This document shows, in pieces, positions 1 through 8,702 of a stretch of DNA of 64,000 bases. This DNA comes from Ricordea florida (taxonomy: Eukaryota > Cnidaria > Anthozoa > Corallimorpharia > Ricordeidae), in NCBI GenBank assembly GCA_949710005.1, contig OX453283.1:20161504-20225503 (forward strand). The letters run 5' to 3'. Both the position numbers and the translations under genes were made by a program. Under the pieces are notes generated by a model. It saw only the letters and a list, made by a program, of their open reading frames with translations, had not been told where the DNA came from and searched no databases. Positions within the stretch are counted from its first letter, which is position 1, and every line of letters starts with the position of its first letter.

Positions 1-36
1 TGTAAAGCAAAGTGTGGACTGGTCATCAGTTTGAAT

Positions 37-253
37 ATGGCGGCCAAGCAAAAGCCAAACTCAGCAAAAAGGTGTAGCAAATGGTCGGACGAAGGGCGTA
101 GAGAGTTTCCAAAAGTACTTTCTGAAGATTAAGTGTTTGAGCTAGAAACTTTGGCCTTAAAAAAGTCATCAAATGATCAAATCTTTCAAGATATCAAAGA
201 GAAAATTGACTTTCGCTTGTCAACAATCAAGCAGAACGAAGGGAGTTAAATAA
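37..253 (+). pseudogene. Myb/SANT-like protein fragment of a PIF/Harbinger element
   Basis: From an ATG at 37 the frame reads a basic start, then a tryptophan-containing WSDEGR block and a conserved-looking FELETLALKK block, as in the Myb/SANT-like (MADF-type) DNA-binding accessory protein that Harbinger transposons carry. An in-frame TAA at about 130 breaks it, so it is a pseudogene or an exon remnant. It converges on the nuclease fragment on the minus strand (ends overlap at 227-253), which is the arrangement expected of a two-gene Harbinger element. Family assignment is from motif appearance only; the left end of the element is outside the window. Confidence 0.5.
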
Positions 254-808
254 ATATCTCTTTTTAAAGCTGAAAACGTTCTTTGGTTTTGTGCTGACAA
301 AGACATGAAAGCCATCCCAAGCCCCTACACATGGGAATTCCCAGTTTTCTAGGGAGCTTTTGAGTTCCTTTCTCCATTCCTGATCATTGTTTGGCAAGCA
401 GACATATCTGTCATAAAGTGTTGCAATTAATGCAAAGCAAAGTTCATTGAAAATTACTGATGCAGTTGGTTCAGCAACACCAAATAGGTCTCCAACAGTG
501 GTAAGTGAACAGCCATGGGCTAGCCTGTAAAGGCAAATTGCTAGCTGTTTCTCAGGAGTTGTTGGCTCTTGGTTAAAATGAGTAGGCTCTTTCTCGATCA
601 AGTGCATTATTTCCCTGAGAAGGTATACAAATGTATCTCTTGTAACACGAAAATGTTTCTTGAATGCACTGTCAGACCAATCCTGGTAGCCAGATCTCCA
701 CCACGAATCATCTCTAGGCTCATTTGCACTTCTATCCTTTCGTGGTTTCTTTAGTAAAATGCAACTTATGGCGGTCGCCGCTTGAGAAGCTAACATTTCA
801 CCTTCCAC
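227..808 (-). pseudogene. PIF/Harbinger (HARBI1-like) nuclease fragment
   Basis: 193-codon open frame. Residues 34-70 carry a WWRSGYQDW...FKKHFRVTRDTFVYLL block typical of the N-terminal region of HARBI1-like transposases, followed by a helix-turn-helix-like segment (PEKQLAICLYRLAHGCSLTTVGDLFGV, about residues 85-112) and the first catalytic aspartate in GAWDGFHV (about 163-170). Family members continue through the second Asp and the Glu of the DDE_4 domain; here the frame ends about 25 residues after the first Asp, so the catalytic core is incomplete. It could be a 5' exon with the remaining exons lost. A dead element is the best reading, together with the convergent Myb-like fragment. Confidence 0.7.
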
Positions 809-1020
809 TTCAGTTTCAATCCATTTTCTTGACCTTTTTTTGTCTTCCTGAGGACATATGTAGCAGTAGGTCTTGCTTTTCTTTTCTACGTTTCAATATT
901 TGTCGAAAAAAATGGAACATTTCTATCTTGCTGAACTATAAACAAACAAGTACCTACCGAATTTCCAGCGCTTATGATGTCATACTCACAAGCAGACCCC
1001 TCTCAACCTTCTTGAGATCT

Positions 1021-2406
1021 CACTAAGGTCGTCTCGATTTTATACTAGTCGCCCTTATGATTAACTGTTAAGGTCATCTAGACGTCTTAGCCGTCTTCTA
1101 GTATAAATACGGCCATTGAATCAGGTAGAATATTTTAATTTATTCAGAAAACAGATCACATTCTTGACCTTTTTTAGTTTGCAAGATGGAACATATTTTT
1201 TACAAAAAGTATCATTCAATGAAACATCGAAAAGAATAGGTGTAAAAATGTACTAAGTGCACGACCAAATGTTTGCTCATGAAGACATCTTTCACAAAGT
1301 TTGCGGACTGACCAGTTCCGAATACGGTCAAGATCTTTTAGCATGGGTCTACTGCGAACGGTGTGTGCATATTTTGTACGTGTTTAGAGCACATTATACA
1401 CAGTATTTGCGCAAATGCATCCTAATAACCTAGCACATGCGTATTAAGGACTTGACTGCAGACTGAATGTGAAAAAAGGAAAATGAAGCCGGATTTTAAA
1501 CTCGGGCATTTGCTTTGGAAAGCCCGAGTAATTACTAGAGGTACAGTAGACAGAGTCAAGGCTCTCGTGAGCATCAACCACCAGAAATTTGAACAAATCG
1601 GAGAGAAATCAAGCCAGTCACCTATAAAAATAAGCTTTGAATAGGATATGGTAGCTTACTTGTTCTTTTAGCCTTCAGATTTTACCTCAGTTTAAGGATA
1701 ATGTTCATTTTCTGACATAATAATCCTAACAGTACTTTACTGACAACATATTTTATTGCATGCAAGGTTCCCTGTTCTTGTGGTTGGTTTAATGTGAGAC
1801 TTAAATTCAAATACTAATTATTGCTGTGGAATGCATAAGTATTAGAATTTCATTTGTTATAATTATAACTAACAATGAGTTGCCGATCATTTCATGAAGA
1901 TATAAAATTGTAATTGAAGTGCTCTGTGAGCGATGTCATCTGATTTTATCTATGATGTTTTTGTCTTAGCGTGAGATCAAGTTAAAATCATAGATTTAAG
2001 GTTACTTCCGACCTTCAGAGGCCAAAAAAATCGTTTTTCCTTTTATTTGACAAAATTTAGGTTAGTTTATTTTATTTTAAGACAAATATTAAGAATGTCA
2101 AAAAGCGCCCGAGTTAATTTCAAAAAACGTTTTCAAATAAAGTTAAACTAGGAAGGTGTCATAATCGTGTCAAAGGGCAAGACCCCTGTGGCAATTTTCA
2201 TGGCAAACGCTTATCACTCGTATTTCATGTTATTTGCATATTTGTTATTTAGATCACGTACTTGATAAATCCCATTGACAAAATCCCCTTGTGGAAGCAC
2301 TTCACGCTAACTCTGATGGAAAAATCAAAAGCAGAAAAAAGTCCTTGGGTAAAGAAAACGAAAAAAACCAGCCCAAAGAGGAAAGAAATAGCTCCATTTT
2401 GTCCAG
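1021..2406. other. AT-rich spacer, no gene seen
   Basis: No open frame with recognisable protein features. At about 1034-1045 and 1097-1106 a short inverted pair (TTTATACTAG / CTAGTATAAA) may mark the right end of the Harbinger element or a small foldback; I cannot decide which. Confidence 0.4.
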
Positions 2407-2670
2407 GAAAGAAAAAACCTTGCTGCTATCGACAAAGGCTCTTGGTTTGGGCAAACGCCGTCTAACCTCTCGGCATCTGCTGAAGATCCTGAGTGTTCGA
2501 ATATCCTTCGAGCAAGTAGCTTAAAAATCAAAGTCAATGCCAGTGCAGGTTGTGAACAAGATTCTTCGTCGGAATCTGACGAAAGCGATGAAGAAAAAGA
2601 AGAATGCGACATTAACGGCCCCAAACACTGGAGCATTGTTGATAGAGATGAGCTCAATCGACAGCGTTGA
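2407..2670 (+). CDS. Possible terminal exon, acidic, unknown protein
   Basis: A pyrimidine-rich stretch ends in CCAG at 2406, after which one frame stays open for 87 codons to TGA at 2668-2670. It begins ERKNLAAIDKGSWFG, contains a Ser/Asp/Glu-rich acidic run (SSSESDESDEEKEE) and ends GPKHWSIVDRDELNRQR. The acidic run followed by a basic-polar tail looks like a C-terminal exon. I do not recognise the family and see no partner exon upstream. Open frames in other phases here look like shadows. Confidence 0.25.
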   Translation, partial: ERKNLAAIDKGSWFGQTPSNLSASAEDPECSNILRASSLKIKVNASAGCEQDSSSESDESDEEKEECDINGPKHWSIVDRDELNRQR

Positions 2671-3754
2671 GTGAATTGCAGCTTTTGTCTCTTCGTACTC
2701 TGTTCCACACTAGCATCCACGTTTCGTAGAAAGAAGTCGCGGCAAACCCAAATTTGTCATACATAAAGGTTATTTAACAAGGTTTCCTTTCGTTGTGCAT
2801 TTGCTCTCCTTGATACAAAAACATAACCAATCACCTCGAGGCGTAATTTTCAAATTATGAAATAATTAAAACTATCCAACAGAACTCATTTCAGCAGTAA
2901 GGGTGTTTCTTAGGCTGTCCGTTGATTCGTTGTACGTTAACCAATCAAAATATCGAAAGAGCCCGACACACTTTTGTTGATTGATGCCTTGTGAATAAGA
3001 TTGTGCAGCCATTTTGCTCGTACTGCGGAATCCGATACCCGATAAATTCAATAGAAAAACCCTTGGTCGTTTCACGCCTTACCACCTTCAGACACTTCCT
3101 AAAAGAAAACATAGCTGAAATTGTATTTTTATCGGAAACTACATTTATTAAACTTTCTTATGATATAAGGTTTGTTAGGGATTTATTGAAACTGGAGCAC
3201 GTGCGACTTTTTTCATGAAGGGCACCCACGAAGGTGGGAAGTAGCCTTCATATCACTGACAGTAACATATCATTCCACATGAGAATAATAGCTTTTCATT
3301 GCTACATAGGAAGCAAAGCAAAGTGCTGTCCAAATAATATGACACAGCACAACTGACAGGAGAAACCCCAGTCTACCTCCTTCACTGTAAAAAATGAAGT
3401 TTTGAAATAAGGGGTAATAACTGAATTTCATGATAAGTTCTGCTTACCTTTCTCGGACTAGAAGAAAAAACCTGTCTAGAACTCTGTTATATTATACATT
3501 GTAAAGCAAGATCAGTAATCTTTTCTCAAGCAGAGCGATATTCGCGGTCTGTCTCAAATCAGCAAGTCCTTGCCAAACACAAATGAATTAGGAATAACTC
3601 ATTTACGTGCCATTTACATGTACCAGTAAGCAAATTATTCTGAAAACACTTGTATTTCCAGAAAAGCCCGTAAACAATCGACCATCTGAGAAGGAATAAA
3701 CCCAAATCCTTCCTGACATTTGTCACTAGGAAATTTCAAACACGTAATTTTTTT
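2671..3754. other. Non-coding spacer, nothing identified
   Basis: Only short open frames without domain features; no tandem repeat or clear inverted termini seen. Confidence 0.4.
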
Positions 3755-4180
3755 TACTTACGATTTTCTGAAGTAGGAAATTTGGAAAAGAATAAATCTT
3801 TTTATCTTCATACTTTCCAACTAGATGGCACAAATTCGTAGCCTTAACCTTAAAAGTGTCCACTGACTACTACTTTAGGCCTTACTAGCTGTTACACTGA
3901 CTAAATTACACCAAGAGGGCTTACATTTGACTTGGTGTATCTTAAATCCTCGCTTGCATATTCCGACTACTTGTCCATGAAAAGTAAAGATAAGCTCATA
4001 GCAGGGTTTATTTTTCTACTCGTGTGTAGCAAATATCTCCCTAATAACGCAGCCTTTTGTATTCACAACTATACATGTACCTAAAAAATGGTAAAATATC
4101 CTTCAAAAAGACCAAAAAACTGTTACGACTAGAAATTGAGGTAAATTTCACAACTACTTTACAAAAGGGGTCAAACAAGG
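3755..4180 (+). repeat. Dispersed repeat, copy 1 (unit A)
   Basis: This roughly 420-bp stretch is repeated in the same orientation at about 18098-18530: both contain a TTTTCTGAAGTAGGAAATTT block, a CATACTTTCCAACTAGA block, a TGTGTAGCAAATATCTC block and an AGAAATTGAGG block, in that order. In both copies it is flanked by the 60-bp minisatellite unit. It is part of an unclassified interspersed element. Confidence 0.65.
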
Positions 4181-4181
4181 T

Positions 4182-4645
4182 CCATGGAAATTTCCATGTA
4201 CCCGGTAACAGTAACATAAAAACTAGACATACAGAAAGCGAACATGGAAATTTCCATGTACCTGGTAACAGTAATATAAAAACTAGACTTACAGAAAGGG
4301 TACGTGGAAATTTCCATGTATCCGGTAACAGTAATATAAAAACTAGACTTACAGAAAGTGTACATGGAAATTTCCATGTACCTGGTAACAGTAATATAAA
4401 ACTAGACTTACAGAAAGCGTACATGGAAATGTCCATGTACCTGGTAACAGTAATATAAAACTAGACTTACAGAAAGCGTACATGGAAATTTCCATGTACC
4501 TGGTAACAGTAATATAAAATTAGACTTACAGAAAGCATACATGGAAATTTCCATGTACCTGGTAACAATAATATAAAAACTAGACTTACAGAAACCTTAC
4601 ATGGAAATTTCCATGTACCTAGTAACAGTAATATAAAAACTAGAC
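4182..4645 (+). repeat. 60-bp minisatellite, about 8 units, with palindromic core
   Basis: Eight head-to-tail units of 59-60 bp start near 4182, 4242, 4302, 4362, 4421, 4480, 4539 and 4599. Each has the palindrome TACATGGAAATTTCCATGTA or a near match, then CTGGTAACAGTAATATAAAA and ACTAGACTTACAGAAAGC. Units differ by a few substitutions and a 1-bp A-run change. The open frames that cross it on both strands are products of the periodicity (60 is a multiple of 3), not genes. One to two units each also occur at about 18007-18085 and 18536-18600. Confidence 0.9.
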
Positions 4646-4876
4646 TTTTTTAATTTTTTAACGAGGACTAGTGAGCAGCACAAAGGAGAACTTTGTAGTT
4701 GAAACCTATCAGTTTTAATTCTGACGCATTTCGTCTCAAACGGAGACTTCTTCCGGGAAATTTTTTTTTTAATTTTTTAACGAGGACTAGTGAGCAGCAC
4801 AAAGGAGAACTTTGTAGTTGTAACTATGAGTTTTAATTCCGAGGCGTTTCGTCTCAAACGGAGACTTCTGCAGGGA
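4646..4876 (-). repeat. Tandem pair of a 115-bp unit with hammerhead-like foldable motif
   Basis: Two direct copies (4646-4760 and 4761-4876) share a block running from AACGAGGACTAGTGAGCAGC to the GTCTC/GAGAC region. On the minus strand each ends in a GAAG-GTCTC-loop-GAGAC-GAAA(C/T)G motif (4721-4757 and 4839-4876). A third copy in opposite orientation lies at 17891-17990. The CTGAAGA...stem...GAAAC layout recalls hammerhead ribozymes of Penelope-like elements, but with one extra A before stem II and substitutions in two copies; see findings. Confidence 0.6.
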
Positions 4877-4908
4877 ATGAATGTTACAGCTTAGAATAGC
4901 ATATATAT

Positions 4909-5157
4909 ACACAAAATAACGCTACGTAATACACACGTGTAAGTGTGAAACTTCCCGTGGGAATGACTAATAGCATATACATGCTGTAGGCGTATGTTAC
5001 GATTAGCGCTAATCGTATGGCCCCCAAAATATAAAACACGCAGTTCCGCAATTTAGGCGTTTTTCGTAACATACGCCTACAGCATGTATATGCTATTAGT
5101 CATTCCCACGTGAAGTTTCACGCTTACCCGTGTGTATTACGTAGCGTTATTTTGTGT
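4909..5157. mobile_element. 249-bp foldback MITE
   Basis: Two near-perfect inverted arms, 4909-5000 and 5066-5157 (about 92 bp each), start ACACAAAATAACGC and end with its complement. The 65-bp centre contains the palindrome GATTAGCGCTAATC. The element is flanked on both sides by ATATATAT (4901-4908 and 5158-5165). The related locus at about 17850-17880 has the same flanks joined through a single ATATATAT, i.e. the empty site, so the ends are well supported. Superfamily is open: an 8-bp duplication would suit hAT, a TA duplication Tc1/mariner. No coding capacity. Confidence 0.85.
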
Positions 5158-5479
5158 ATATATATGTAGCATTGCAGTTATGTCTTAGCTGGCGAACGTG
5201 TCTAACACCTTTCGACCAATGGTATGTGTTGTTTTATCTTCCAATGAAAATGCGTTGCGATTGTGTCCTCTCAGATTATTTTACGAGGGGACGGGTCAGC
5301 GAGACGTTGTTTTGCCACGTCAAACCTCAAAACCTGTCGAGCATTATTGTCAGTATTTTGTCTGACTACCGAGGGTACTTTGTCGGATCATTCTGCGTGT
5401 CCTGAGCAACATTTCTAGCTGCATTCGAAGCCTTATATTATTGGTAAGAAGCTTTGTGAAGCATAATATATTGTGTAAT

Positions 5480-5717
5480 TACCTCCGCCAAGGAGGTTAT
5501 GTTTTCACGCCTGTCTGTTTGTTTGTTTGTTTGTTTGTCTGTCTGTTAATTGTTTTACGCAAAAACTAATCAACGGATTTGCACCAAATTTGGTGGAAAG
5601 GTCGCAAATATACCCAGGATCAATCGATTAAAATTTGGGATTTATCCAGATTAAACTCCGGATCTCAGATCCAGATGAGTGTAGTATCAGGTGTACATAT
5701 GTGGCGGGGCGGAGGTA
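5480..5717. mobile_element. Short interspersed element with TACCTCCGCC/GGCGGAGGTA ends
   Basis: Starts TACCTCCGCC (5480-5489) and has the exact complement at 5708-5717. Inside is a TTTG/TCTG microsatellite (5513-5546) and a stretch beginning TTTTACGCAAAAACTAATCA. This end sequence and layout are familiar from short non-autonomous elements scattered in many invertebrate genomes. The 76-codon open frame inside is not considered a gene. Confidence 0.6.
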
Positions 5718-6995
5718 TGCGCTCTACCGAGTGCCCTTCTAGTTTTTTTTTGTGGTTATGGTTTGAAAATGTCTCAATTTCAGGAAGCCATTTCCACGTA
5801 TTATATTAAAGAAAGGGGCGTTCATGTTCATCAGCAATTCTTAGTATAATTGTTGATCGTGTTGCCTTCAAGGTTGCTTTCAAGCAGCACGAACTAAGCT
5901 TGCACGGCGCTAATTTGTATAGTCCACACTGTTGTGTTTTTTACTTTGCAATTTGGATCTTTCGTGCTATTATAAAACTGCGTAGTTTTGCACGTGCTTT
6001 GCATTTGGTCGGGCATAAAGAAACACTGTCACACCAACAGCTGAGCCAATTTTCAATAAGCTTTCCACCTTGTATTGCCAAATGCGTCCAAATATACAGC
6101 TTAGTCGGATAAAACAATTCTATAGAGCATATAACAAAAGCAGTAGTTTCAAAATAAAGGGCAGGATTACAAAGATTGAAATTGGGTTACAGTTAAAGAA
6201 ATTAGAGTGATTTTCAGGATGTCAAGAAATCAAGGTCACCGTTCTTGTAACAGTTTGAGCTTTCAAGCCTTTATTTAGTCTTATATTTCTTTGTTTCTAT
6301 CATAATTGGCATTGATTTCTACCGATTCAGAGAAAAGCAAACTCCTGGGCACAATCATGACCTCACAATACATTAATTTCCCTTAATGTTCCATACCACA
6401 TACCCAACACAGTCTAAAAAATAAATTATCCAGTGTGTGTGTAGTGATCCTGAAAGTCTCTCAAGTCCTTATATTTTATTCTGGCATTAAAAACTATAGC
6501 CATTGCTTGCTATAATATGATATCTGTAATTCATCTGGATAATTTTTTTCTACATACATGTATTTATGGCTTTGAAGTAAAAGAGGGGCTCTGTCACGGA
6601 TTTTAACAGATTTTTGAGCAGCCAAAATTTATGGTGTAGTCAAAACCTAAAAATAATGGGCCATTTTTATTATCAATTGCTATATTATTTATAAGAGCAC
6701 TGAAACTGTTAACAAGCATCTTTGCCTGTGGATGGCTTGGATGGATGAGGTCATGTCTCCCTTTAGATGTTCAAAGATGTTCTTCATGGGTTAAGTTGCC
6801 TACTACTAATTTCATAATGGTTTAGACCATAAATCTGTGAAATCCCCGTACCGCATGGTATAGCCCCTTAAACATTCCAACCAGCATGGCAGAATGAGTC
6901 TGGTGAAGTAGACCAAAACATTTCAGCGCTGCATAAGGATTTGCCTACATTATTGGTGTCTTTTATCGCTTGGTAAATATGATGGACAATGCATT
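5718..6995. other. AT-rich spacer, nothing identified
   Basis: Short open frames only (the longest, 70 codons at 5900-6112, has no recognisable feature). No clear repeat. Confidence 0.4.
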
Positions 6996-7336
6996 TACAG
7001 TCTACTCCCGATAACTCAAACCTTGAAGGGAAATTGAAAAAGGTCCGAGTTATCGGAAGTTGAGAGCAAATGGCCGGAAAAAAGGAAAAAAACGGTGTTT
7101 ACCGTTTTTCTGTTCATACAATGTACAGTTTAAACAAAATAATTATTTTAGAGTAAAGAGAGGCCAAGTGAAAATGAATGAATACATTTCTAAATTACTG
7201 TTTGAATCATAATGAAGTAACAGGAGAAGTCCGGGTACAGTGTGCTGCAAACTTTGCAGGTTTCAAAGAGAACAAGGTCGGGCTACTACTGCAGAGTTCA
7301 TGTGATTTACTTTCAATGCGCCCTGACACTTCTCAA

Positions 7337-7509
7337 CGCCAGTAAATAGAGCAAGGGTAAACCGATGACACGATTCGCTACACAACTGGAACCTTTAATA
7401 AGCGTGAGTAATCACAGAGCGAGCTCACATGCACGAGAGCACGAGGATCCAGAGAGAAAGACACTACTACGCAAGCCTATAACTAGCGTACCGCTGACCG
7501 GTACTGGCG
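7337..7509 (-). repeat. Left LTR (3' LTR) of the Gypsy element
   Basis: 173 bp, identical to the right LTR at 11919-12091 except for two substitutions (about 1.2%). It starts CGCCAGTA and ends TACTGGCG, an inverted pair, instead of TG...CA. Directly inside it (about 7510-7530, read on the minus strand) is a purine-rich tract (GAAGAAGAAAAGGAAG) that fits the plus-strand primer site. Confidence 0.9.
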
Positions 7510-7650
7510 TGACTTCCTTTTCTTCTTCTCTCAAGTTTTACAAATGTGTAGCAAGCTATCCTTGGAATAATATGTAAACGACAAACAGGAACGGATATAA
7601 AACTTGTAACGAAAACTATTAATGTTCTTTGTGCCACTGGTTATGGTTAG

Positions 7651-8676
7651 TTAGTTAGAGTTGAGAACAAAGTCATTGTAACGTGCTGGACGACGTCGCA
7701 CACGTGTGGATCTGCGTGGCGGGTCACTAGTATCAGAGTCACTGGCGGGGGCGTCTATTTCTGGATCGGTGTGGGTGTCCTCACGAGGTTCGTGTCCGCC
7801 AGCAGGGAGGTCGTTATCAGGAACGTCTTGAGTAGCAGGTGTCGAGATTGCACTCGGTATGACAGGGGGAGGTGGTGGGGAGCACACTGGCTGTGCTAAT
7901 GGGGCTTCATCGGATGACGAGTCTGCTTCATCGTTGATCGCCGATGGTCGGTAGTCTGCTACTTCGGATGGAACCCGGTAGCAATCTGAGGTTTTCACAC
8001 GATATGATGTGCTACGAAGTTGAGAGCCGACAAATTTTCTGATGTTGCAGAAGGAACCGGTCACTTCTACAACCAAGTAGCGATCGCGTGCTCTAGTCTT
8101 GTTGCGGTCAGAGTACAGGTAGACTAGGTCACCAACGGTGATGTGCTCAGCTGGGTGGTCCTTGGCGATGGGGGCCTTAGCCTTCTCGCTGTGATGGTGG
8201 TTAGCAATACGCTGTTCGTGTTGTTGAACGACGAGGCTCTGGTCGTGCAGTGGTATTTGCTGGTTTGAGAACTGGTCTCGCTGTGTCCACATCTCCCTAG
8301 CAGAAAGGCCACGAGAGCGAATGTGCGAGTTGAGGATAGCTGTTGCTACTGACAGGGTCACGGGGGACACAGGACCACCTAGTGGGTCATGTCGGAGTAA
8401 CTCGTTTTCAACTTCTTGAACCGCCCTCTCGGCTACGGGGTTCTTGTTGCGATTCTTGGCATTTCCAATCTCTATGGTAATTCTGTGGTGTTTTAGTAGT
8501 AGGTCTTCTGTTAGTGCCTTGAATCCTGAGGCGGGGTCAGTGCGTATGACGGCTGACGGCCCATCAAGTGGACGCATCTGGACACAAAGGCGAATTAGGG
8601 CATCACGTAGAGTGTTGCGTCGCTCATCCTCCAGTAGAGTTGTGGCTGTGAAGGAGGTCACGCACTCACGTACCAC
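7651..8676 (-). pseudogene. Gypsy integrase catalytic core and C-terminal tail
   Basis: 341-codon frame that continues the upstream polyprotein in another phase. It reads the rve integrase core: an Asp-bearing strand in the RTDPASGF region (about residues 45-52) and a Glu-bearing helix in NPVAERAVQEVENELL (about 79-94). The first catalytic Asp (CAD, upstream of the listed start, about 8705) is in the same phase. A C-terminal SH3-like region (VGDLVYLYSDRNKTRARDRYLVVEV, about 190-215) and an acidic tail follow. It is cut off from its N-terminal part by a single-base frameshift near 8710, in a short A-run on the plus strand. Confidence 0.85.
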
Positions 8677-8702
8677 AAGAATGAGCTGTCTCGAGCGCTT
8701 GA

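Noticed and set aside
4041-4458. Open frames of about 130 codons on both strands
   Set aside because: They are translations of the 60-bp minisatellite, whose length is a multiple of three.
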